Shown here: piece after piece, positions 1 to 9,236 of the stretch
Position numbering within the stretch: the first letter of the stretch is position 1
How the letters are laid out: each line of letters opens with the position of its first letter
Translations under genes and position numbers: made by a program
Source: Bradyrhizobium manausense
GTDB taxonomy: Bacteria; Pseudomonadota; Alphaproteobacteria; Rhizobiales; Xanthobacteraceae
Reading direction: 5' to 3'
Length of the DNA stretch: 63,865 nt
Assembly (NCBI RefSeq): GCF_001440035.1
Contig: NZ_LJYG01000116.1
Coordinates: 1-63,865 of the forward strand
Notes under the pieces: generated by a model
Told to the model about the DNA's origin: nothing
Database searches by the model: none
The model's input: the letters and a program-made list of their open reading frames with translations, nothing else

Positions 1-34
1 TTCGATATTAAAGAGTGGGTAGCGCCCGCGCTGA

Positions 35-1458
35 TGTCGGGGGCCGTCGATGTCGAACCGCCGGGGGATGGCTGTGCTGTCTATGCTTTTGCCAGTTGGT
101 GTCCTTGCAGGATGTTGTTGGTGAGGGCGTACCAGAGCACGACGGCACGGACCTTCTCGATGCCGCGCACGGTCAATTGCCTGAGGTCCCAGTTCCGCCA
201 CCGGGCATGGATGCATTCGCAGATCGTGCGGGCTTTGTACTGTGCCTTGCCGGCTTCGCTGGCCATGCGGGCCCGCCAGGCCGCGACGCCAGGACCGTCG
301 CTGCTCCGAGGTAAAAAGGGATCGACACCGCTCCTGGAGTTGGGCGGAGGACAGTAGACCTCGACGCCTTCACCGTGCGCCCATTCGATGTCCTCGCCGC
401 TGCAGAACCCGCCATCGGCGAGGTAGCGACGCGGCAAGCGCTTCAGCCGAGTGCGCGTTCGCTCCAGCATCGGCCGCATCAAGCCGCGATCTGATCCGTT
501 GTTGTCGATGTCGACCGTGACCACGATCAGTTCGCCGGCCGCGCTGGCCACCTGCACATTGTAGGCGGGGCGGAAGCCGGCATCTGCCATCTTCATCACC
601 CTTGCCTGCGGGTCGGTGGTGGAGGCCCGGGGCTCCTTCGGCTTTTTGCCATTGCCGCCTTTTTCGTCGAGTTGCTTGCGCTTCCGCTTGATCTCGTCCA
701 AAGCCCTCTGCGCAGCCTGCACCCGCTCACTGCGTTCGCGTGCCGCGCGCTCTCTGGCCGCCCTGATACGCCGGCTGCTGGCTTCCGGATCCGCATCGAC
801 CTCGCGCTTGAGCTCTTCCACCACAGCCTTCGCTTGGGCCATCTGCCGGCCGAGCGTTGCCTCCCGCCGGAACGAGCCGGCCCCCGCATTCGCCCGTATC
901 CGCACCCCGTCCTGGGTCAGCTTCTCCAGATCAATCAGCCCTGCCTCATTCAGAGCCACCAGATGTTCGACCAGCAAACGGTCCAGCAGGTCCGCGCAGC
1001 CGACCCGGAAATCCGACAGTGTGTGATAGTTCAAAGACACGCCGCCGCAGAGCCAGCGGTAGACGTCGTGACTGTCGCAGAGCCGATCCAACGCCCGCGC
1101 GCTGCCAACGCCATCGCTCGTGGCGTACAGCCAAAGCGCCAGCAGCAGCCGGGGTGATGGCGCCGGATGGCCCGGCCTGTTTTCCCGTGCCTTAACCCGA
1201 TCTTCCAGCTCGCTCAGGTCGAGCCCCTCGACATAAGCCCAGATCACCCGGGCCAGATGATCCTGCCCGATCAGGCTGTCGATATCGACCGCCCGCAATT
1301 CGACCTGATTGCGCACGGGCTCGCGCAGCCGAGGTGCACCCCGCGGCACCGCTTCGGTTCGTGGCGCCGACTGATCCGGCAATTCGCCAAAAAGTCCCTC
1401 GTCAGCCATCATCCTCTCCAGCAGATCAGTCTGCCTAGAGAATCACATTCGCCCGACA
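35..1458 (-). mobile_element. IS1182-type insertion sequence, ends tentative
   Basis: The element is defined mainly by its transposase gene. Both outer flanks carry a short inverted TGTCGGG (35-41 on the plus strand, CCCGACA at 1452-1458), which would give an element of about 1.4 kb, a normal size for the family. The repeat is only 7 perfect bases and I see no clear target-site duplication, so the ends are a proposal. The real left end could lie outside the window. Confidence 0.45.
81..1412 (-). CDS. IS1182 family transposase
   Basis: A 443-residue DDE-type transposase that would cut and join the ends of its own insertion sequence. The N-terminal third has the family's usual pattern (IDSLIGQDHLARVIW, then the RENRPGHPAPSPRLLLALWL region and LSDFR), followed by a charged coiled-coil-like stretch rich in Arg, Glu and Lys around residues 185-255. 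The catalytic domain follows, with the TDPQARVMK block, VDIDNNGSD, the LADGGF motif and a C-terminal RGIEKVRAVVLWYALTNN block. The frame is open throughout and the length is normal, so the gene looks intact and may be active. The first two codons are both ATG; the outer one is given. It stands next to a repeat array rather than to cargo genes. Confidence 0.9.
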   Translation of the reverse strand: MMADEGLFGELPDQSAPRTEAVPRGAPRLREPVRNQVELRAVDIDSLIGQDHLARVIWAYVEGLDLSELEDRVKARENRPGHPAPSPRLLLALWLYATSDGVGSARALDRLCDSHDVYRWLCGGVSLNYHTLSDFRVGCADLLDRLLVEHLVALNEAGLIDLEKLTQDGVRIRANAGAGSFRREATLGRQMAQAKAVVEELKREVDADPEASSRRIRAARERAARERSERVQAAQRALDEIKRKRKQLDEKGGNGKKPKEPRASTTDPQARVMKMADAGFRPAYNVQVASAAGELIVVTVDIDNNGSDRGLMRPMLERTRTRLKRLPRRYLADGGFCSGEDIEWAHGEGVEVYCPPPNSRSGVDPFLPRSSDGPGVAAWRARMASEAGKAQYKARTICECIHARWRNWDLRQLTVRGIEKVRAVVLWYALTNNILQGHQLAKA

Positions 1459-1483
1459 CGCGGTACAAAAGATTCACAGTCTC

Positions 1484-2351
1484 GTAGGGTGGGCAAAGCG
1501 CAAGCGTGCCCACCACCTGTCGCGATTGGCAAGAGGTGGTGGGCACGGCGCAAGGGCGCCTTTGCCCACCCTACGAGGCTGCCTTTGTTGCTGGCGCACT
1601 GCATCGACACCGTCATTGCGAGCGCAGATATTGTAGGGGGCAAGCGCAAGCGTGCCCACCACCTGTCGCGATTGGCAAGAGGTGGTGGGCACGGCGCAAG
1701 GGCGCCTTTGCCCACCCTACGAGACTGCCTTTGTTGCGGGCGCACTGCATCGACACCGTCATTGCGCGCGCAGATATCGTAGGGTGGGCAAAGCGCAAGC
1801 GTGCCCACCACCTGTCGCGATTGGCAAGAGGTGGTGGGCACGGCGCAAGGGCGCCTTTGCCCACCCTACGAGACTGCCTTTGTTGCTGGCGCACTGCATC
1901 GACACCGTCATTGCGCGCGCAGATATCGTAGGGTGAGCAAAGCGCAAGCGTGCCCACCACCTGTCGCGATTGGCAAGAGGTGGTGGGCACGGCGCAAGGG
2001 CGCCTTTGCCCACCCTACGGGACTGCCTTTGTTGCTGGCGCACTGCATCGACACCGTCATTGCGAGCGCAGCGAAGCAATCCAGAGTCTTTCCGCGGATG
2101 CATTCCTGGATTGCTTCGCTGCGCTCGCAATGACGGAGCGTGCGGGATAGCACGCCCGCGCTCATCCTCGGTGTCATTCCCCGCGAAAGCGGGGAATCCA
2201 GTACGACAGCGAGTGTGCGGCAACGCGCGTGCCACGAGCTCGTCATTGCGAGCGCAGATATTGTAGGGGGCAAAACGCAAGCGTGCCCACCACCTGTCGC
2301 GATTGGCAAGAGGTGGTGGGCACGGCGCAAGGGCGCCTTTGCCCACCCTAC
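1484..2351. repeat. Tandem array of 91-bp hairpins in a 149-bp unit
   Basis: A 91-bp inverted-repeat element begins GTAGGGTGGGCAAA and ends TTTGCCCACCCTAC, with an inner inverted pair GTGCCCACCACCT / AGGTGGTGGGCAC. Copies lie at 1484-1574, 1633-1720, 1779-1869, 1928-2018 and 2263-2351. The first four are separated by a constant spacer of about 58 bp that itself ends in the left part of another palindrome (GTCATTGCGAGCGCAG). The start-to-start period is 149, 146 and 149 bp. The fifth copy is displaced by an intact copy of that other palindrome. Open frames inside this stretch are by-products of the repetition. Confidence 0.9.
2056..2134. repeat. Palindromic repeat type B, copy 1
   Basis: A 79-bp near-perfect palindrome. 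The left arm starts GTCATTGCGAGCGCAGCGAA, the right arm ends TTCGCTGCGCTCGCAATGAC, and the central loop carries AGTCTTTCCGCGGATGCATT. It resembles dispersed intergenic palindromes common in rhizobial genomes. A partly symmetrical GTCATTCCCCGCGAAAGCGG stretch follows at about 2172-2200. Confidence 0.85.
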
Positions 2352-2377
2352 GAGACTGCCTTTGTTGCGGGCGCAAG

Positions 2378-2456
2378 GTCGTTGCGAGCGTAGCGAAGCA
2401 ATCCAGAGTCTTTCCACGGATGCATTCCTGGATTGCTTCGCTGCGCTCGCAATGAC
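2378..2456. repeat. Palindromic repeat type B, copy 2
   Basis: Second copy of the palindrome at 2056-2134, with a few changes in the left arm (GTCGTTGCGAGCGTAGCGAA) and one in the loop (CCACGGATG). It sits 42 bp beyond the 3' end of the DUF3052 gene, where transcription of the ftsH unit would end, so it could act as an mRNA-end hairpin. Confidence 0.8.
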
Positions 2457-2498
2457 GGAGCGTGTGGCTGGAGGGTCCATTCGCCACCGGCGCTGATG

Positions 2499-2918
2499 CT
2501 ACTTCGCCTTTTTCGCGCGATCCTTCACGGGGATCACGAGCTTGAGGCCGGACCAGACATCGTCGACCGCGCAGATCTTGATATCGACGAGGCCGTTCGC
2601 GAGCGCGGTCTCGCGCACCAGGGCTTCGGTGACGTCGGTCGCAACGCCCGACGCTTTCTTCGGCCAGGACGCCCAGATCATGCCGTCGGGCGCGATCGCC
2701 TTGCGGTAGTTGCGCAGCTTGGCGGCGAGGCCTTTGGCCTCGGCCGCGAAGAGATGCACCATGTCGAGCGGTGGCTTGGCCGTGTTGGCGATGCTCACGC
2801 CATCAGGGAGATCGCCGACGACGTTGCGATAGGGGGCGCCAAGGCCGTCCACAAAAATGCAAAAGCCCGGCTTGATGCCGAGCTTTTGCACTAACGGTTT
2901 GCCGGAATATCCGGCCAT
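2499..2918 (-). CDS. DUF3052-type protein
   Basis: A 139-residue soluble protein. The start MAGYSGKPLVQKLG fits the DUF3052 family, which usually begins this way; function is not established. The middle has a Rossmann-like rhythm (GFCIFVDGLG, then DMVHLFAAEAKGLAAKL, then APDGMIWASWPKK), which I read as a degenerate methyltransferase-like or nucleotide-binding fold. The C-terminus is basic (KDRAKKAK). The upstream in-frame extension is low complexity and overlaps ftsH, so the internal ATG at 2918 is preferred. It begins 10 bp after the ftsH stop, so the two are probably co-transcribed. Confidence 0.8.
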   Translation of the reverse strand: MAGYSGKPLVQKLGIKPGFCIFVDGLGAPYRNVVGDLPDGVSIANTAKPPLDMVHLFAAEAKGLAAKLRNYRKAIAPDGMIWASWPKKASGVATDVTEALVRETALANGLVDIKICAVDDVWSGLKLVIPVKDRAKKAK

Positions 2919-2928
2919 GGCCGAAGCG

Positions 2929-4851
<1,923 letters not shown>

Positions 4852-4941
4852 CGATCTTCCTTCGTGGTCGCGCGGATCGCGGCCTGATCCTTGGGGCAAT
4901 CAGAGGAAATCCCCAAGGAATCCTCATCGTTAGACGTATAC

Positions 4942-4970
4942 AATTTAGGTGCCGCCCCGGTCGCTGCCAA
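4942..4970 (-). promoter_or_regulatory. Candidate sigma-70 promoter of ftsH
   Basis: On the minus strand TTGGCA (4970-4965) is followed after 17 bp by TAAATT (4947-4942). This would give a leader of roughly 85 nt before the ftsH start. It is a pattern match only. Confidence 0.45.
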
Positions 4971-5047
4971 GGGAACGAGATGGGACTATTTATCCCATCT
5001 TAGGGCGATTCCCGCTGAAATAATGGCATCAAGGCCGGGGTTTTTCC

Positions 5048-5082
5048 TGCCTGGTTAAGGTGTCCTGACGGCAGACCAGGCA
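5048..5082. other. Stem-loop between tilS and ftsH
   Basis: TGCCTGGT (5048-5055) pairs with ACCAGGCA (5075-5082) around a 19-nt loop. There is no T-run on either side at the right distance, so it is not a clear terminator. It could be an mRNA-processing or attenuation structure. Confidence 0.35.
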
Positions 5083-5106
5083 AATGACCGGTGTCATGAT
5101 CCGCCC

Positions 5107-6276
5107 TCATCTGCCCGCAGGCCCACTCTTGGACCCGCTCTTGGACCCGCTCTTGGACCCATTCCTGGACCGCCGGGCCGGCGCAGGCGCGATGTGGATA
5201 CGCCCCCCGGCAAGGCTGATCAAGGCTCCCGCAAGGGTCTGCTTGAAAAGGGTCTGTTTGAGAAGGGTCTGCTTGAAAAGATCCTGCTTCAAGATGGCAC
5301 GGCCATTTGCGGGTGCATGCCGCCCCGCGCCCATCGCCTGATCGAGCGCGGCCAGCAGGGTCTCTACCTTGCCGAGTTCCGCCGGCCCTTCGTGCCCGAG
5401 CGCGTCGATGGCTCGCAACAAGAGCCGCAGCCGGACTTCCTCCGGCAGGGCGGCGAAGGCCTCTGCCTCAAAGGAGGTTTTGGCCTCAAAATTGCGAACG
5501 CCCGGCTGCTTCTGTCGGCCGCGATCCCGCAAGGCGAGGAAGCGCTCGGCACCATCGGTCAGCACCTCGACCGCGGCGTTGGCGCGGGCGAGCCGCGCCG
5601 ACAGCCGCACCAAGGTCCTGGCATCACCACCCTCGGCGGCAAGCTGCGGCAGCAGCGCGCGCAACCGGGGGCGCGTGAAGGCCATGTCGCCGTTGGTGGG
5701 ATCTTCAGCGAAGCCGATCCCGGCCCGCTTCAGGGTTGCGATCAGTTGCGATTTCGGAACATCGAGCAGCGGGCGCGCCAGCACGAGGCCGTCGCGCGCG
5801 GTGAGGCGCGCCATCGCCGACAATCCGGCGATGCCGCTGCCGCGGCAGAGGCGCATCAGCACCGTCTCGGCCTGGTCGTCGCGGGTGTGCGCGGTCAGCA
5901 CGTGGCTGGCTCCAGCAGCGCGTGCGGCCTGCGCCAGCAGGCGATAGCGGGCCTCGCGCGCGGCGGCGGGCAATCCTGCCTTCGGCTTGGCGCCGCGCCA
6001 GCGCAGGGTGCGGTGTGCAAGGCCAAGTTCCGTGGCGAGCCGCTTGACCTCGCGCGCTTCGCGCGCCGCCTCCTTGCGCAGGCCATGATCGACGGTGACG
6101 ACGGTAAGCTCGGGGCCGCGGGCGAGGCTGCGCCGCCAGCGCGCCGCCAGCCACATCAGCGCGACCGAATCGGGTCCGCCCGAGACCGCGAGCACCAGCG
6201 CCGGCGCGGCTTTCAGCTCGGCGAAGAGCTGCCTCGCCGCGCGCGCGGAGATCGGAGAATTGTCGTGGTCTGACAT
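5107..6276 (-). CDS. tilS: tRNA(Ile)-lysidine synthase TilS
   Basis: Converts cytidine 34 of the CAU-anticodon isoleucine tRNA to lysidine with ATP, so that the tRNA reads AUA. The PP-loop signature SGGPDS is at residues 32-37, followed by the DHGLR block and the HTRDDQAETVLMRL motif of the family. The length is 389 residues from the ATG at 6276; an in-frame TTG lies 15 bp further up. The last 70 residues are odd: a run of LFKQTLLKQTLFKQTL repeats and a GSKSGSKSGSKSG tail are encoded by short tandem DNA repeats, so this end is probably low-constraint and variable. The gene lies between cpoB and ftsH. Confidence 0.95.
   Translation of the reverse strand: MSDHDNSPISARAARQLFAELKAAPALVLAVSGGPDSVALMWLAARWRRSLARGPELTVVTVDHGLRKEAAREAREVKRLATELGLAHRTLRWRGAKPKAGLPAAAREARYRLLAQAARAAGASHVLTAHTRDDQAETVLMRLCRGSGIAGLSAMARLTARDGLVLARPLLDVPKSQLIATLKRAGIGFAEDPTNGDMAFTRPRLRALLPQLAAEGGDARTLVRLSARLARANAAVEVLTDGAERFLALRDRGRQKQPGVRNFEAKTSFEAEAFAALPEEVRLRLLLRAIDALGHEGPAELGKVETLLAALDQAMGAGRHAPANGRAILKQDLFKQTLLKQTLFKQTLAGALISLAGGRIHIAPAPARRSRNGSKSGSKSGSKSGPAGR
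5126..5167. repeat. 12-bp tandem repeat inside tilS
   Basis: Three close copies and one diverged copy of a CTCTTGGACCCG-like unit encode the repeated Gly-Ser-Lys-Ser residues at the TilS C-terminus. The unit is a multiple of three, so copy-number change keeps the frame. Confidence 0.85.
5234..5288. repeat. 15-bp tandem repeat inside tilS
   Basis: About four copies of a GGGTCTGCTTGAAAA-like 15-bp unit encode the Phe/Leu-Lys-Gln-Thr-Leu repeats of TilS. The unit again preserves the reading frame. It is separate from the 12-bp array about 70 bp away. Confidence 0.85.
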
Positions 6277-6348
6277 GACGCGGCCCGGCAATCGCCAGAC
6301 CGGTTTAGCGCAATCGCGGCCGCGTTGTCAGCGCGCAAACGACGCGCG

Positions 6349-7392
6349 TCAGCACTTCACCCGCTTCTGCTCGCGGTCGACGGCGGCCTTCACGCCGGCG
6401 GAGGCACGCGGATATTTGCGGCCGACCTCGCCGAAGGCGGCGCAGGCGGCTTCCTTCTCCTTCAGCGCGGCGAGCGACTGGCCGAGCCGCAACAGCGCAT
6501 CCGGCGCCTTGGCCGACTTGTCGTATTTGGTGGTGACGGCGAGGAAGGCCTCGGCGGAATCGCGATATTGCTGGCGCTGGAAATAGCTTTCGCCGAGCCA
6601 GTATTGCGCGTCCCCGAGCAGCGGGTCTGAAGGGTATTTCGCGGCAAAATTCTTCATGGTCTGCTCGGCGAGCGCGTAATCCTTGCGCTGCATGTAGCCG
6701 ATGCCGAGGTCGAACTCGTCGCGGGGCGTCGCCGAAGGCGGCAGGGTCGCGAGCGCCGGACCACCGGTCTGCGCCGGATAGCCCTGCCGGGCCGGCGGAT
6801 AGGCGGGCTGCGCGGGAGCTGCTGCTTGCGGGTATTGCCCGCCATTGTTGGAGAGATCGAGCGGCGCACCTGCCGGCATCGGCTGCTGGCCGCCGCCGAG
6901 CGCACGCGGCGCACCGGGCGCATTCGGGCTCTGGCTCGGGTCGAATGCATCGCCGCGGCGGCGCGTGCCGGGAGCACTTGAGCCAGCACCTGGGCCCGGC
7001 TGCTCCTGAACGATCGGCGCAGGTGCCGCAATCTGGGGCTGCTGGTAATTCGGTTGCTGGTAGTTCGGCTGCTGCACCGCCTGTTGCTGCGGCGGCTGAC
7101 GATAGGCAGGGGTGACCTGCGCGGGCGGAACGCCCGCGACATTGGGCTGCGCCGGTGCCTGCCCGGGCGCAGCACCTTGCGCGCCGCCCTCGAGCTGCCG
7201 GATGCGATCCTCGAGCTGGCGGTTGCGATATTGCAGCTCTTCGTTCTGGCCGGTGAGCTGGCGCAGCTGGTTCTCCAGCCGCTCGATCCGCATCTCGGGA
7301 TCATCGTCGGTCTGCGCGAATACGGGCGCGGACAAAGAGAGCAGCGCGGCCAATGCCACGATGCCGGTAATTCCCTTGGATCTGGATGACAT
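6349..7392 (-). CDS. cpoB: Cell division coordinator CpoB (YbgF, tol-pal associated)
   Basis: Periplasmic TPR protein that works with the Tol-Pal complex and links outer-membrane constriction to peptidoglycan synthesis. The 347-residue product starts MSSRSKG and has a signal peptide ending near APVFAQ. An N-terminal coiled coil (MRIERLENQLRQLTGQ onward) corresponds to the YbgF trimerisation segment. A long Gln/Pro/Ala/Asn linker contains repeated NYQQP units, and the C-terminal 120 residues hold TPR-like repeats (YMQRKDYALAEQTMKNFAAK, YWLGESYFQRQQYRDSAEAF). The longer upstream frame reads through non-coding DNA and is rejected. It lies 183 bp downstream of pal and upstream of tilS. Confidence 0.93.
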   Translation of the reverse strand: MSSRSKGITGIVALAALLSLSAPVFAQTDDDPEMRIERLENQLRQLTGQNEELQYRNRQLEDRIRQLEGGAQGAAPGQAPAQPNVAGVPPAQVTPAYRQPPQQQAVQQPNYQQPNYQQPQIAAPAPIVQEQPGPGAGSSAPGTRRRGDAFDPSQSPNAPGAPRALGGGQQPMPAGAPLDLSNNGGQYPQAAAPAQPAYPPARQGYPAQTGGPALATLPPSATPRDEFDLGIGYMQRKDYALAEQTMKNFAAKYPSDPLLGDAQYWLGESYFQRQQYRDSAEAFLAVTTKYDKSAKAPDALLRLGQSLAALKEKEAACAAFGEVGRKYPRASAGVKAAVDREQKRVKC

Positions 7393-7575
7393 TTTGCCCT
7401 GACGACGAAAACAAAATCTGCGACGGAACGCGCGAGGCGCGACACATTCAAACGCACTACGCCAAAAATGTGACTTGCACCACGCCGTTTCGGTCACAGT
7501 TGGCTGAAACGAAACCGGCGCCCGTGAGGGCGCCGGCATATTCGGTTTGCACAGATGAACAGCGGCTGACCGGCG

Positions 7576-8064
7576 TCAGGAGCTCGCGTTCAGCACGGTC
7601 ACAGCACGGCGGTTCTGCGACCAGCAGGAGATGTCGTTACACACGGCCACGGGGCGCTCCTTGCCGTAGGAGATCGTGCGCATGCGATTCGGATCGATGC
7701 CGCGCGAGGCGAGGAAGGAGCGCACCGACTGGGCACGGCGGGCGCCGAGCGCGATGTTGTATTCGCGGGTGCCGCGCTCGTCGGCGTGACCTTCGATGGT
7801 GAAGGAGTAGCGCGGATAGGTCTGCAGCCACTGCGCCTGCTTTTCCAGGGTCACGATCGCCTGCGGGGTCAGATCGGTCTGGTCGCTCTCGAAGAACACG
7901 CGGTCGCCCACGTTCACCACGAAATCCTGCTGGCTGCCTGGGGTCGCCGCGCTCGCATTGGCGTCCAGACCTGCGTTGGTTTTGGCGCACGCACCCATCG
8001 ACAGCGCGATGGCAACCACCGCGGCCAGCTTCAATCCCTGGAGGATACGCATAGGATATTTCAT
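7576..8064 (-). CDS. pal: Peptidoglycan-associated lipoprotein Pal
   Basis: Outer-membrane lipoprotein of 162 residues that binds peptidoglycan through an OmpA-like domain and completes the Tol-Pal bridge. A basic, hydrophobic signal peptide ends at the lipobox SMGAC. The OmpA/MotB-type domain includes GDRVFFESDQTDLTP, the peptidoglycan-binding segment GHADERGTREYNIALG and the RRAQSVRSFLASRGI helix. The ATG at 8064 is preferred because GGAGG lies upstream and the leader then begins MKYPMRI. It is not adjacent to tolB here; two signalling genes intervene. Confidence 0.96.
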   Translation of the reverse strand: MKYPMRILQGLKLAAVVAIALSMGACAKTNAGLDANASAATPGSQQDFVVNVGDRVFFESDQTDLTPQAIVTLEKQAQWLQTYPRYSFTIEGHADERGTREYNIALGARRAQSVRSFLASRGIDPNRMRTISYGKERPVAVCNDISCWSQNRRAVTVLNASS

Positions 8065-8328
8065 TCCGGAGCCTCCACGCTCACGTTCGTCCACTGCTGT
8101 CCGGTCTACAGGGGGTTGGTTAAGCGAACGTTCCGTCAACCTTATCGGAACCTTGCCTCAGCCGGTCAAATGCCCCCAACCAGCGAAAAGCACCCATTGT
8201 GGTTAATGGGTTGTAAATGTGGCGCGAGGGTGAAAGCAAGCCGCGTTGACAGACAAATCGCCGAATTCCGGGCCTTTACGGGCTCCGGCGGGCTGCGCGA
8301 GGCGTCATAGGGTCGGAACCAGCGCCGG

Positions 8329-9069
8329 TCAGACCAGGCCAGCGGGACTGAGCGGCGCTTGAACGAGCACCGGCCGGGCCACGGCCTGGGGCTGGCTCTT
8401 GCGCTCGAACAGCATGCGCCGCTCGAACGCGCTCGAGCGCATGATGGGAAAGCGCGTCAGGATCTTTTCCCGGACCTTGGGGTAGTCCGATGCCATCAGC
8501 ACCGCCTTCTTGGTCGGCCAGCCCGGAAACGCGCGCGGCTCGGTCAAAGTCTCGGACAGGAACACGCTCCGATAGAACGCCTGATGATCGACGCGCACCA
8601 TCGAAAGCCCCACATCGGCATTGAAATGCTCGCAAGCGATGAACGGCAGGCGGACCGTGAGATAAGGCAGCTCCGGGAAACGTTGCTGCATTCCGGAATC
8701 AGCAACAAATCGACACGGATCGATAAAAACCTCGCCGCGATCGAGGCGGGGATGCAGCACGTCGCCGAACACCTCGGTCGTGTAGGACATCCGCCACTCG
8801 GAGGTCAGAACGTGGATGCGGACGGAGCTGCACAGTTCGTCGTCGACATAGACGCCGAAATTCCAGACATTCGGCGCGTCGTCGAAACGGTCGGTCACGC
8901 GCTGTGATTCCGACGGCGGGATCAGTCCGGCCTGCAGATAGGCGCGATAACGCATCTGGTGCAGGCGATCGCGATCCTCGGGCGTCTCGATGAGGCGGTA
9001 GTCGGTGCGCTCGAAGAGCGCCGCTCCGCGCGGGCGAAGCGGCTTCTGCGGTTCGGCCGCGGACTTCAT
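8329..9069 (-). CDS. FeeM-like N-acyl amino acid synthase / autoinducer-synthase-fold protein
   Basis: A 246-residue protein resembling the FeeM family, GNAT-related enzymes sharing a fold with acyl-homoserine-lactone synthases and joining acyl groups to amino acids. Visible marks are RDRLHQMRYRAYLQAG near the N-terminus (the usual Arg-Tyr/Phe entry motif), the DDELCSSVRIHVL strand and the EVFIDPCRFVAD strand. A helical region containing LPYLTVRLPFIACEHFNAD and MVRVDHQAFYRSVFLS follows. The N- and C-terminal 20-30 residues are unstructured. The start at 9069 has GAGG at good spacing. No LuxR-type receptor lies beside it. The substrate is unknown, and the call is by motif memory only. Confidence 0.75.
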   Translation of the reverse strand: MKSAAEPQKPLRPRGAALFERTDYRLIETPEDRDRLHQMRYRAYLQAGLIPPSESQRVTDRFDDAPNVWNFGVYVDDELCSSVRIHVLTSEWRMSYTTEVFGDVLHPRLDRGEVFIDPCRFVADSGMQQRFPELPYLTVRLPFIACEHFNADVGLSMVRVDHQAFYRSVFLSETLTEPRAFPGWPTKKAVLMASDYPKVREKILTRFPIMRSSAFERRMLFERKSQPQAVARPVLVQAPLSPAGLV

Positions 9070-9236
9070 TGATAACCTCTACGCTGCAAGCAACTTCTGC
9101 GAGTTATCAAAGATTAAAGGTTCATTAACACAATTGCAAAGGGTTAGAGCCGTTAGGGTTAAGGGTTGCAGCCCGCAACCCCCTCGGGAAATACTTGGAA
9201 ATATCGGGGAAATAGCGACCGCTGGGACGCTTGAGC

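Noticed and set aside
1484..2351. CRISPR array
   Set aside because: The repeats are 91 bp hairpins with constant spacers; CRISPR repeats are short and have different spacers, and there are no cas genes.
1443..2496. Many open frames of 60-240 residues on both strands
   Set aside because: All lie in the repeat array, share the same repeated peptide blocks and have no start context; they come from GC-rich repetition.
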